Assembly: GCA_030844895.1 (NCBI GenBank)
Contig: CM061231.1
Span: 136,619,023 to 136,683,022, forward strand
Source: Ambrosia x helenae
Taxonomy: Eukaryota > Streptophyta > Magnoliopsida > Asterales > Asteraceae
DNA: 64,000 bases
Reading direction: 5' to 3'
Positions 23,441 through 33,823 of this stretch are shown here, piece after piece. Each line of letters begins with the position of its first letter. The stretch's first letter is position 1. The notes under the pieces are model-generated. The model was not told the DNA's origin. It saw nothing but the letters and a program-made list of their open reading frames with translations, and ran no database searches. Made by a program: the position numbers and the translations under genes.

Positions 23441-24275
23441 ATCCGGTGTCGCCCAAACACGCCCACCATTTGCCCATCTTGGTCCCCACGAGTTCTTGAA
23501 CTCAACACTTAGGTCATGGACCTTAGGATAGTCCGCCATGGTATACAATCCGGTGATTAACATTGCATGACGAGGATTTCTACCACAAACAGCTTTACTC
23601 TCAAAACAAGCGTCCTCAATGCTATTAAAACAACCCCACCGATAAGGGTTAATCATGCTTGTCTGGGAGGCTACTTCACTAAATTCCAAAGAACCCATTG
23701 GATGGCAAAATCCTATCAATGGGTGACGAGGTCCACCTGGAGCAAAGTTGCTCTTTAACTCGCGAACAACCTCGTAATGTCCTGTCACAAATCTGAAATC
23801 CCTCACTCTATATTTGATGCTATCGGGTTGGTAACGGAAATTCGTAACCACCTCATATCGGGGTCTGCCATCATACTCTTTAAGCCCAAACTGTTTAATC
23901 CTATTCGCTGCTCGCGTAGGGTCAATGCCACTTGGGTACATTAAGCATAATAGAGCATTAGGTGACAATTGAAGTTCTTTATTGCCCGGCCTATTCCGAT
24001 AGATCATCGTTAACATATGGGTCATACTGTTTGCAACACAAGACTCCAAGTGTTGTGTCCAAATATCAGGGTAAATATGACTAAGCGAATAGTGAAATTC
24101 CCGTTGATTTGGATTTAATCTGTTAAAAGGGATAAATTAAAATAAATATTAGCTTATATAATTAATTATACATATTAACAAAATCAGCAACTCATAAAGA
24201 AAGAATAATTTACATCGTGGACTCCAGTACGCGAGTTCTCCTCCAATTGAATACATCAGGAATTGGCAATGCCAT
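23429..24275 (-). pseudogene. inverted copy of the papain-like gene, 3' truncated
   Basis: Exon 1 24275-24214 and exon 2 24119-23429, a mirror image of the left copy with identical residues up to ATPDL. It then runs through the spacer and stops after two further leucines, losing about 30 C-terminal residues. The catalytic Cys, His and Asn are all retained. Both copies would be transcribed toward each other, so read-through gives complementary RNA. Confidence 0.65.
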
Positions 24276-24344
24276 GATTTTTAGTAAATAATCTGCGACA
24301 TGAATAAACAACTCTTAGTGTGTCAGTAAGTAGCCAGCCATGTG
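23438..24344 (-). repeat. right arm of perfect 907-bp inverted repeat
   Basis: Mirror of 22432-23338 (coordinate x maps to 46776 minus x). The right arm ends within 2 bp of the putative TG start of the next LTR. Confidence 0.93.
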
Positions 24345-25021
24345 TTGCGAGAGAGAGAGAGTAAAGAGAGGAGAGAGAAAGTGAGGAGAGAGAGGAAAGA
24401 GTTGAGAAGTGTGTAAGCGAGGTCTCACAAAGACGTCTTGGGAATCGGGAATCGTCTCTCCAAAGACGGATGAGGAGAGGGGTGAGGTGTCGCTCAGCTA
24501 GTGGTCCATCACCGAAGTCTCACGAAGACGTCTCGGGACCTGTGAGCCGACTCTCCCAAGAGATGGGAGGTGGCTATTTTGGTAAGTTTGACCAAGTCTT
24601 GGCCAATTTGGTGATTTTCCCTTTTCTTATTGTTATGGTTGTGATTTTGTGACAATTTGACCATCTTTTTGAAGACTCAACACAAAGACCCAAAAATTGT
24701 TCTCTTGTTCTTACTTCATGGCTTGTTGAAGGGTTCAAATTTGTGATCAAAATCATACGTGTAAATATATCATATAATCATAGTATGCATTTTCAAATGC
24801 TACAAATACATATAAGTGTGACCTAATTTGGTAAAAAAAAACACCTTGAAAACAAATTATGAAGCTCTTAGCATAAAGTGATCCCAAAGCAATATGTATG
24901 TTATTGCTCATTTAGTTTTGCATTCCTCTTTGGTGTTTTTTAGTTTTTTCAATGATCAAAACAAGGTCAACTTAGAATAGTGTAATTGGTGCACCATGCT
25001 TATTGAGATAAATAATTGACA
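24343..25021 (+). mobile_element. probable Copia 5' LTR
   Basis: Runs from TGTTGCGAGAGAG to attgaCA and is followed after 2 bp by a tRNA-Met primer-binding site. It contains a GA-rich leader (24345-24410) and a repeated cacgaagacgtctcggga-like motif. No 3' partner LTR was found, so the start is inferred from the TG and the position of the primer site. Confidence 0.55.
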
Positions 25022-25023
25022 AG

Positions 25024-25034
25024 TGGTATCAAAG
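25024..25034 (+). promoter_or_regulatory. LTR-retrotransposon primer-binding site
   Basis: tggtatcaaag, one base off the tggtatcagag typical of elements primed by initiator tRNA-Met (common in Copia). It is followed at 25053 by a degenerate gag-like start, MANKSEKFVAS. Confidence 0.65.
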
Positions 25035-25649
25035 TCAATTCGAGTTAACGAAATGGCAAACAAGAGTGAAAAATTTGTGGCGTCTACATGTGTTTTGTGG
25101 GTGGTGATAAGTCTCAACAAGGTGCTTAAAAGAATAAGGAGTTTCTAAAGACACTGGCAAACATGGACAAGATATTTATGGATGTAAAAACATCCATGTT
25201 GGGGTTGAAGACTCGATACGAGGACTCATGGCAACAACTAGATCTGTAAGGCCTGTTGTTTGTGTATCAAAGAGATGAATTTAAGAGAGTATATTGATCG
25301 TCTAATTGGCAAAATGACAACCTATGACACAAGATCAATGACTTAAGAGCTAGAATCATGTAGATGGCCATGGGTAGAGGTAGCAACAATAACATATTTT
25401 TCCATGGGTTGAACCTTTTGCATTTGCTAACCTATTAGTGATCTAAGATATCGTCTAAATGTTATTACACATCTTCATATTGTTATCAAATTGTTAACGC
25501 TATTAGTACTTGCTAGGACTGTAGGGCCGATTTCTCGTGTACACCCGACACAATAGTTTAGTGACTAGTGTGCGACCCGCGTAATGGAAGAAACAAGACA
25601 TGAGTTGTTTGGTAAATGTTAGAAACGACACAAGATGCACTTATATTTA
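25035..25649 (+). mobile_element. degenerate retrotransposon internal region
   Basis: Short gag-like stretches (start at 25053; a region with 'ctcgatacgaggactcatggcaacaactag') broken by stops and frameshifts. No pol domains remain. It ends at the next Helitron. Confidence 0.4.
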
Positions 25650-27067
25650 CTAGCAGGAGCCCGCGCGTTGCAGCGGAACTGCATGTTGTTTGGTTAATCG
25701 GCTCGTTGTTTGTTTTCTGCTTGATTTGAAGCGTCGTCTAAACGGTGAGGAAAGTAAGGTGACAATCTATGCCGGTTGGTTAAAGCACCTAAGTAATAAT
25801 ATGTTACATTCGAGCCTCTACGTGTGTTTCTGGTACAAAATTTGTTTATGCGGGCGGGATATTGTATTGTGAGCTTGCACGTTACAATGGAGTCGACAAT
25901 TTATAATTTACAGCAGCGGGTGTTGCCGATCCTCTTTTGATGAGCGTAATATAAACGTATTCCTTACTTGTAAACAATCAAAATCCATTAACTAATTGTC
26001 AATGTACAAAAAGTTAAACAACAAAGATCATTCTAATTCTATCTAATTGAAGTTCGCACTCTAGCTATTTTTGAGAGGATATAAACTGCAGTATCAAAGA
26101 AAATGTAATAAAAATCACCCTATGTTTTTTAACATGGTCAGACATCCGGTCAAATCTGTGGCCACTGGTTTATCAAAGAGACTCCTTATATGTTGCAAGT
26201 AATTAAGTAAATAATAAAAGCACAATCATCTTACATTTCAACGGAAGTTACTAATTCTTAATTTTTAACCAAGTTTGCTAAAAATTCATTTATTCGTATA
26301 CAAATCAACTTCAACAGTAGGACTTCCTCTACTGTCAATATTTTGCCTAGCCTTAACTTAGTAATCGCCGAAGGAACATCTTCACTTAGGCTATGTATCT
26401 GAATTTAAGCAATTCCATTTAGTTTTAAACATGTTTTATGATATGTTAAACAAAGATTCAGATTTGATTCCTCTACCTAACCAAACTCAACTGTTAATTT
26501 CCCATTAATATAAATTGTTGCTAACAGCAATAACTAACAATAATAAAACATCTAATATAAATTAACTATGAAACTTACAATCAATATTTTGCTCCATATC
26601 TTGTCTATTACCTTTTTTTGTTTAAAAAAAGTATATGTTTTATGTGTTGTAACAAAGAAACAAACCCCTAAACAGAGAAGATTTCATGAAAACAGTAGCT
26701 AAATCAAAACAATTACCGCATGGTTAATGTGTTCTTATTGCACTCTAAAAATTTGGTTCGTAGGACCTCCAAATTCAACCACCGGCTCTGGACACACGAA
26801 CATCACATGTGATTCGGTTTGTCTTCTTCTCAACTCTGTCCATATATAAACCATGATGCTATTACGAAGGGTATAAAGTAGGATTTAATTGGTAAATGGA
26901 AGGGAAAAATATATTCCGGTTAAAACTGATTAGGGATATCGAAAAAAGCACAGTGATTGAAGATGTGATCAGTCGCACCCAATGGTGGTTTAAAGGGTGT
27001 GTTGTTGGAAAGGGGGTGAATAGTTGTTTCTGCAATGAGGAGGCACTGGAAAGGAGGTGAACCGACA

Positions 27068-27475
27068 TAGATGTCCTTTAAAAATATAAATTACAGAAAA
27101 CATACTTTGTATTTACAAACCCTTACATATTACGTCCTTTTACCCTAGCCCATTTATTTTTTTCTCGTTAAAATACGACCAAGGGAACCTCATGTGAAGG
27201 TATAGTGGTGGTGGGTGATAGTGTCGGTTGGCAAAGAGTGGAGAAAGATTAAACTTAAGGGTGAGAAAATAGAGAGTTGTGTGTGTATATATAGTTTTAT
27301 GTATTAAAAGATTATTTTTATAATAAATGGGTAAAAAGACTAATCTACCCTCACATGGGGTCCACTTGGCCATATTTAACAAGAAAAGTTAACTGAGTTA
27401 GTGTCAAAGGACATAACGTGTAAAGATTTGCGAACACAAAGTACGTTTTCTGTAATTTGTGTTTCTAAATGACAT
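27068..27475. mobile_element. MITE with about 70-bp inverted ends
   Basis: tgtcctttaaaaatataaat..tacagaaaacatactttgt at the left matches the reverse complement of 27405-27475 over about 70 bp with scattered differences. No clear target duplication. Superfamily not assigned. Confidence 0.65.
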
Positions 27476-27796
27476 GGTTTGCAATTCGCTATAATCATAA
27501 AGGACGACTTTTGTAATTTTGTCAAATTAAAAAAACAATCGTCTTAAAAATGCATCAAATCAATATATGAAAAACAAAAACAAAATTAATAAAAAAGAGA
27601 TTATAAATGAAATTTGAGTTGTATTAACGTACTTTGTGTTTCTAAATGACATGGTTTGCAATTCGCTATAATCATAAAGGACGACTTTTGTAATTTTGTC
27701 AAATTAAAAAAACAATCGTCTTAAAAATGCATCAAATCAATATATGAAAAACAAAAAAAAATTAATAAAAAAGAGATTATAAATGAAAATTGACTT
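27457..27796 (+). repeat. 176-bp tandem duplication
   Basis: tttgtgtttctaaatgacat to gagattataaatgaaa occurs at 27457 and again at 27633, nearly identical. The first copy begins within the right end of the MITE, so the duplication is younger than the MITE. Confidence 0.9.
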
Positions 27797-28001
27797 GTAT
27801 TAAATTGTCGTATTAAATTTTTCTTACTAATCTAATGAAATTACATTTTTGCCCATATAAATAAATATGAAATGACGATGTTACCCGTCCAGAATACACT
27901 ATATAGTAAAATAATAATATAGATAACAAGATTTCGGCAGCACTTTGTTACAAAGAAAGTTGAGATCAAAATATTAGAAGAAGAATGGTTAAGGCACCTA
28001 T

Positions 28002-28478
28002 TTAAATAGGAATCCTCATACTCCTACAAAATATCATGGTCACTTGGTCAGTCAACCGAGGATGCTTGTACATCAAACGATCGATTGTCTCCCTTGACCT
28101 CTTGTTTTGATTCTCTATGAGCATGAAACGACTTTCATTTTGAACATTAGATAACGAAAATTGATGGACTTCTTCTTGATTGTTCTTCAATTCATTCTCA
28201 AGTTTTGTCGTCTTTAGAACTCTATTCCTTAGTTTAGTTTCAAGTCTGATACCCGTAGCAACATTCTGTTGGATGAGATCAAGGAATATACGATCACGGC
28301 TCTCCATTTCGGTTATCTTCTGCTTGTTCATAATATTCTCAGAAGCTTGCATATGCGGAAGACTCGCAATATTGTTTATTTGAGCCTGAATTGATGATTC
28401 GCTAGCAGTAATACTGGAGAAATTGTCCGCATGTAAGGAACATTTGCTTGTGGCATGGTTTGATCCAATTAAGGACAC
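28002..28478 (-). CDS. hypothetical coiled-coil ORF, doubtful
   Basis: A 158-residue open frame starting MSLIGSNHATSKCSL, with a stretch of charged heptad-like sequence (residues about 55-135, many K/E/L/N) that could form a coiled coil. No family is recognised. It lies among transposons with no promoter or splice signals visible. It may be a fragment of a captured or transposon gene. Confidence 0.3.
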   Translation of the reverse strand: MSLIGSNHATSKCSLHADNFSSITASESSIQAQINNIASLPHMQASENIMNKQKITEMESRDRIFLDLIQQNVATGIRLETKLRNRVLKTTKLENELKNNQEEVHQFSLSNVQNESRFMLIENQNKRSRETIDRLMYKHPRLTDQVTMIFCRSMRIPI

Positions 28479-28579
28479 CCTAACTATGCTTTAAGTCAAC
28501 TCAAAGCAAGGACGACTACATTGCAGGTGACGTGGTAAGAGTAGTTGTTGTTGAAGCAAAAGCAGTTGCAACCGAAGTA

Positions 28580-28850
28580 GACTGAGTGAAGATTATAGTT
28601 GTTGATGAAGTGAAGATCGAAGATATTACACATGAAGAACATCCAGGGTATTGTGTGAACCATAACGGTGCTGGAGTTCCAGAATTCTCTCATAATCTAT
28701 TTGCTCAAGCTGAACAAATTCTTCGATCAAAGCCTGTCGTTATTCCTGAATCTGAGGCTCAGCAGAAAGATCTGTTTTGAGATTGGTTGTTAAACTTCAA
28801 GTCTCAAATCAAGTATCCATTTGTCTCTACAACACAAGAAAAGTTCTACA
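28580..28850 (+). pseudogene. unidentified coding-like fragment
   Basis: Open frame with VDEVKIEDITHEEHPGYCV, then a stop at 28780 followed in another frame by more protein-like codons. It may continue, after the MITE and Copia insertions, into the coding-like stretch at 33398-33740, because both read sensibly on the plus strand and are interrupted only by those elements. Parent gene unknown. Confidence 0.35.
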
Positions 28851-28851
28851 A

Positions 28852-29168
28852 TAAGAGCATTCACAACCCGGGAATCAAATTATGTGAGGGGTTCCCTCAA
28901 ATTACATGAGGTGGGTGTGAGTGAATGAGAGAGAAAATATTTAGAGAAAGCACTGTTTCCCCCTATATATGAAAAGCTACTATTCGCTCCTATATATATT
29001 TTAATATTTTTGTAAATGGTTGTGAGTAAGGAGAGAGAAAATATAATGATAAAAGTATAAAAAAAGTATTATTATTTTAATTAGGAGAGAAAACATTTAG
29101 GGGTGGAGTAGTGATTTTTAGTGTAATTTGATGGAGGAGATTTGGTGGAGAGGATGTGAATACTCTTA
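28852..29168. mobile_element. 317-bp MITE
   Basis: Inverted ends taagagcattcaca / tgtgaatactctta with an AT-rich, protein-free interior. The gagcattcaca terminus is common among plant MITEs. No unambiguous target duplication. Confidence 0.75.
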
Positions 29169-29244
29169 GGATACAAAGATTTCTAAAGGTAGGATTATCA
29201 GTTGGAAGTACTTTTCCAAAATTAAAATGTATTGTTGTTCAACT

Positions 29245-29508
29245 TGTAAAATTTCATAAACACTCACAATATATGTAAAATGTATATATGAAACTCATAG
29301 AGAGGAGAAATGATTTAGGACTATATTGTGAAATGTTGTTATTTCTTTAAAGAAGATTACAGGGCAAATAAATAGTACTAGAAACATGAGGAAAAAAGAA
29401 ATAAAATAAAGAGATGCTTAAATCATGAGCTTGAAATTAGGAGAGGTGAGTTATGCATATGGAGGGAATGAAGGAGAAAATTAGGTCAAAGATAAATGTT
29501 CTTCAATA
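29245..29508 (-). mobile_element. Copia LTR (3' LTR of minus-strand element)
   Basis: About 264 bp, close to 95% like 33131-33397 by eye. Next to it (29509-29525) the minus strand reads a purine-rich tract ending gagggggag, the polypurine tract, which sets the orientation. Confidence 0.85.
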
Positions 29509-29849
29509 CTCCCCCTCAAGTTGGAGCGTGAAGATCTTGAACACCCAACTTGCCAAATAATGTTTTTTTCGAACGCTCCACTTCAAGTTGGAGTGTTTTC
29601 TTTTCTTGTGGGCTCATAGATTTGGACCCGACTTTTCTTCTTGCGAGCTCTTTGAACCCGGCTTTTTCTTTTCTTGCGGGCTCAAAGGACCCGACTTTTT
29701 CTTGCGAGTTCAAAGAACCCAACTTTTCTTCTTACGAGTTTAAAAATTTAAACCCAACTTTCTTTTTTTTCCCTTGCGGGCTCGTAGATTAGAACCCGAC
29801 TTTTCTTTTTCTTGGGGGGTTTAATAAACTCGGCCTTTTTTTAAAATAA

Positions 29850-29890
29850 CTAGGGTGATTAACGGTGCGCGCATTGTGATTCGGTTGTTA
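29850..29890 (-). mobile_element. possible Helitron 3' terminus
   Basis: The minus strand shows a short hairpin around tgcgcgca, then ccgttaatcacc and CTAG before T (29849). No matching 5' end found. Confidence 0.35.
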
Positions 29891-30327
29891 CCAAAATGTT
29901 AAAAAGTTATCATCAAGCAAAGTAATCGATATTAATATGAAATTAAAAATAGGTTGAACCAAATAATCAAATCAAACGTACCTGTCCTACCTCAAATAAA
30001 CATCCACACAACTTGACCTTTCAAAAAAACTCTCAAGACTTGAATGATCATGTACTACAGAATGTTGGCCAAACTTAATTTTCTGAGCCTTAAAATCGGC
30101 CCACAGCGGCACCACCTGACCACCGCTATTACACTTTCATAAAGGTAGTCTAGAGTGTTGGTCAAAAATTTTAATTTTTTAAGCAACAATTGGTAACTAT
30201 ACTCTCAGACTTCAAAACTAATTTCAAAGCAATAAAATCTCATAATAATTCTCTTTGCTATGTTACTCACACACAACACAAAGATTGTCTGCCTCATTTT
30301 CTCATCATGTTTCCTACAAAGTTGACC

Positions 30328-30328
30328 C

Positions 30329-30408
<80 letters not shown>
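30328..30408. repeat. (ATCT)n microsatellite
   Basis: About 20 units of ATCT/TCTA, then a ctctct tail. It produces an artificial SIYL-repeat ORF. Confidence 0.95.
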
Positions 30409-31073
30409 CTTTCTCTCTCTCATCGGTACTCTAATGGGACAGATCTAGTGTCGTAGCCCTTGAAGTCATCACCGTATATCCATTGCGTGGCAACCTAGGT
30501 AGCACCGAAACGGGTACGGCAAATTGGTACGGGGACGAGGAACGGCAAAACTCAAAAATTCAAGATACGGGAACGGCAAAGATACAACAATATAAAAATA
30601 TAAAATAAAATTACATAGCTAATTTAAATAATCTTCTATTAGGAAATATTTTAAAATTTATTTATAAGGAAAGAAAAACGTAATTGAAAATTTATATTTA
30701 CTCAAATTTACAAATGATGTATAGCAAGTTGTCTAGAATTCTATATACCACCAAACAAAACAAAACCAACAAACAAAACCACTTTCTTTCTCTTTCTACA
30801 AAACCACTCTTTTTTCACAACCAACCCCCACACCTCCACCATTATCGACGTCACAACACCACCGCTGCCACAACACCCCATCCACCATACGACCGCCAAA
30901 GCCACTACCGCCGCCACCTCTGATACAAAAATATTTTAATTAGTTTCTTGTAAATTACGGAAACTTCTTGGAATTTCGAAAACGGCATGGAAACCTCGTT
31001 TGAATCGTTTCAGCAATTATGAAAACGGTTTGGAAGACGACATGCCTCTGGACGTTTTGACTGAGGTTAACAC

Positions 31074-32525
31074 GGCAGGTGATGACGTCAGTCACCTGGA
31101 TGAAGGCGTACGGCGGAGCGGGGCGGCAAACCGATGGAGAGGGGGCTGTCATGGAGGAGGTCGGGTGAAGTGGAGCAATTGGGTAAAACAGAAGGACTGG
31201 GTCGTCGACGGTGGAGGTGAACGATGATGGTCACCGAGGGTTGAAGCTCTAAGATGTCGTTGAAATGGTCGGATAGCCGCTGGTAGTGGTCGCGAGGGTG
31301 TCGGATAATGGTGGTGGTTAGGACGGCAGCAGGTTGGTCGTAGGTGATGGTTTGTGGTGTCGGACGGGGATGGCATGGCGGAGGAGCCGGTTCCCACATA
31401 TCCTAAAATGGGTCTCTATTGCAGATTGATGATGAAGGAATAAAGTAGCAGATTGATGATGAAGGAATAAAGTAGTTTGAAAAGACGAAAATATCCTTGG
31501 ATACAAATGTGAGATACCAAGTCTGCCCATTTATTGTTCAAATAGCAGGGCTATAACAGCAGGTGATGACGTCAGTCACCTGGATGACGGCGTATGGCGG
31601 AGCGGGGCGGCAAACTGATGGAGATCGGGCTGTCATGGAGGAGGTCGGGTGAAGTGGAGCAACTGGGTAAAACAGAAGGACTGGGTCGTCGACAGTGGAG
31701 GTGAACGATGATGGTCACCGAGGGTTGAAGCTCTGAGATGTCGTTGAAATGGTCGGATAGCCGCGGGTAGTGGTCGCGAGGGTGTTGGATAATGGTGGTG
31801 GTTAGGACGGCGGCAGGTTGGTCGTAGGTGATGGTTTGTGGTATCGGACGGGGGTGGCATGGCGGAGGAGCCGGTTCCCACATATCCCAAAATGGGTCTC
31901 TATTGCAGATTGATGATGAAGGAATAAAGTAGCAGATTGATGACGAAGGAATAAAGTAGTTTGAAAAGACGAAAATACCCTTGGATACAAATGTGAAATA
32001 CCAAGTCTGCCCATTTACTGTTTAAATAGCAGGGCTATAACAGCAGGTGATGACGTCAGTCACCTAGATGACGGCGTACGGCGGATCGGGGCGGCAAACC
32101 GATGGAGAGCGGGTTGTCATGGAGGAGGTCGGGTGAAGTGGAGCAACTGGGTAAAACAGAAGGATTGGGTCGTCGACAGTAGAGGTGAACGATGATGGTC
32201 ACCGAGGGTTGAAGCTCTGAGATGTCGTTGAAATGGTCGGATAGCCGCTGGTAGTGGTCGCGAGGGTGTCAGATAATGGTGGTGGTTAGGACGACGACAA
32301 GTTGTTCGTAGGTGATGGTTTGTGGTGTCGGGCTGGGGTGGCATGGCGGAGGAGCCGGTTCCCACATATCCCAAAATGGGTCTCTATTGCAGATTGATGA
32401 TGAAGGAATAAAGTAGCAGATTGATGATGAAGGAATAAAGTAGTTTGAAAAGACGAAAATACCCTTGGATACAAATGTGAAATACCAAGTCTGTCCATTT
32501 ACTGTTCAAATAGCAGGGCTATAAA
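31074..32525. repeat. 484-bp tandem repeat, three copies
   Basis: Copies start near 31074, 31557 and 32042 (spacing of the gatgacgtca landmark is 483 and 485 bp), roughly 95% alike. Each begins with a near-palindrome aggtgatgacgtcagtcacct containing TGACGTCA, carries a GC-rich first half and ends with the same cagggctataa motif. Minus-strand open frames in each copy (rich in H, P, T, R) are probably by-products of the composition. Confidence 0.93.
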
Positions 32526-33130
32526 TAGTAGTTAATTCTTGTCACTTCAAAATTCGAAACTTGAATATAATATTCCTTAAGCTTATCCACCTCCCCCATT
32601 ATAGGACCACCATTCTATATGGTGAATTGTGATCAAATAATTATTCACTGCCATATGGAATCATGGCTCCCCTCTCCAAAAGTCAAAGGTCTTGCCAAAG
32701 CTTTCATGATGCATCTTCATTTCCATTTTTTTTTTGCTAAAGGTTGATAGGAAATTACAAATCATTTCCATTCTCCTTTTTTTTTTCTTTTAAAGAAACT
32801 GAAACGCAGAAGAGAGTCGACGAAAGAGAAGGAAGAGAGAGAAGGACCGGTCCGGTCGTCATCTCCGGCGAGTCTTCTTCACCCGGGTTTTCTACTTTCA
32901 CCGGCGATCCTTTCCTGACAGCCTTCTTTTCGATCGGTCTGGTCAACGGCGCACCGTCTTCTATCTCTTTCTCTCGGCACACTACTTCGATCTTCTTTCT
33001 TTTTCTCTACTCTTTCTTGCTGATATTAGATCAGCTTCTTTCTTTCAGCAAGTGATCAATTTTTTTTGGCGGAAAGGTTGTAGATGATGAGCAAGGTGTT
33101 CCAAGAATCAGAAACACTACCCTGATACCA

Positions 33131-33397
33131 TGTAAAATTTCATAAACACTCACAATATATGTAAAATGTATATATGAAACTCATGGAGAGGAGAAAGGAT
33201 TTAGGACTACATTGTGAAATGTTCTTGTTATTTCATCAAAGAAGATTACAAGGCAAATAAATAGTACTAGAAACATGAGGAAAAAGGAAATAAAATAAAG
33301 AGGTACTTAAATCATGAGCTTGAAATTAGGAGAGGTGACTTATGCATATGGAGGGAATGAAGGAGAAAATTAGGTCAAAGATAAATGCTCTTCAATA
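33131..33397 (-). mobile_element. Copia LTR (5' LTR of minus-strand element)
   Basis: Direct copy of 29245-29508. Primer-binding site immediately at 33121-33130. Confidence 0.85.
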
Positions 33398-33823
33398 ACG
33401 GGAAAAGGCATCCAATATTTCAAACACATCGTTGACATGAAGACCTTATCATACTGTGATGCGAGAGGCATAATCAAACACAAGTTGATAAATGAAGATA
33501 AGAGCGCACATGTTAGTTGGTTCGCTCAACATATCACTTCTGAAAGCTTGGCAAAATGGAACAACTTCAAGCCTTAGTCCCAAAGCATTTGTGTCCAAGA
33601 CTAGAATTGATCCTATATCGAACATACTGCTAGTAACCCTGGAGTAGTGGAGTTTATGCCACCAAAAACTTTGGAAAAGATTTTGATGCTGAAAATGGAA
33701 AGATTTCAGCGACATATTCATGTTTTGGTATTGAAGACTTAAAGATATTAGTTAGCTTCAAGGGAGAGTCTGTAAATACACTATGTCTACGTCCCTAGCC
33801 AGGTGATAAGTCTAGAAAGTCAT
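33398..33823 (+). pseudogene. unidentified coding-like remnant
   Basis: The plus strand reads TGKGIQYFKHIVDMKTLSYC, then DARGIIKHKLINEDKSAHVS and WFAQHITSESLAKWN before a stop, then more protein-like pieces to about 33740. No family recognised. It could be the continuation of 28580-28850. Confidence 0.3.

Larger units (their letters stand above)
25650..27923 (-). mobile_element. non-autonomous Helitron
   Basis: On the minus strand the 5' end TCTATATTATTATTTTAC follows A (27924). The 3' end is a GC hairpin (cgctgcaacgcgcggg), then ctcctg and CTAG (25653-25650), before T (25649). The A^T target is intact with no duplication. There is no helicase or Rep coding sequence inside. It hosts a TIR element and a 176-bp tandem duplication. 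Confidence 0.7.
29245..33397 (-). mobile_element. non-coding Copia-type LTR element
   Basis: Two direct LTRs (29245-29508, 33131-33397) with a polypurine tract inside the left one and a primer-binding site tggtatcagg (minus strand, 33130-33121) inside the right one. The 3.6-kb interior has no gag, protease, integrase or RT. It holds a block of cttgcgggctc..acccgacttt repeats (29600-29800), a Helitron-like end at 29850, an (ATCT)n tract and the 484-bp triplication. Flanking 5-mers differ (caact, acggg), so no target duplication survives. Confidence 0.75.

Noticed and set aside
30190..30456. Forward frame with SIYL repeats
   Set aside because: Produced by the (ATCT)n microsatellite.
30500..31020. 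Candidate MITE starting aggtagcaccgaaacggg
   Set aside because: The left end looks like a known plant repeat start, but no matching right end or target duplication was found.
31088..32374. Repeated minus-strand frames starting MWEPAPPPCHP
   Set aside because: One per 484-bp repeat unit, each disturbed differently, Pro/His-rich by composition. No evidence of selection on the protein.
32744..33055. Forward frame of 103 codons before the right Copia LTR
   Set aside because: Lies in the leader region of the minus-strand Copia element, Ser/Phe-rich by composition, no recognisable motif.
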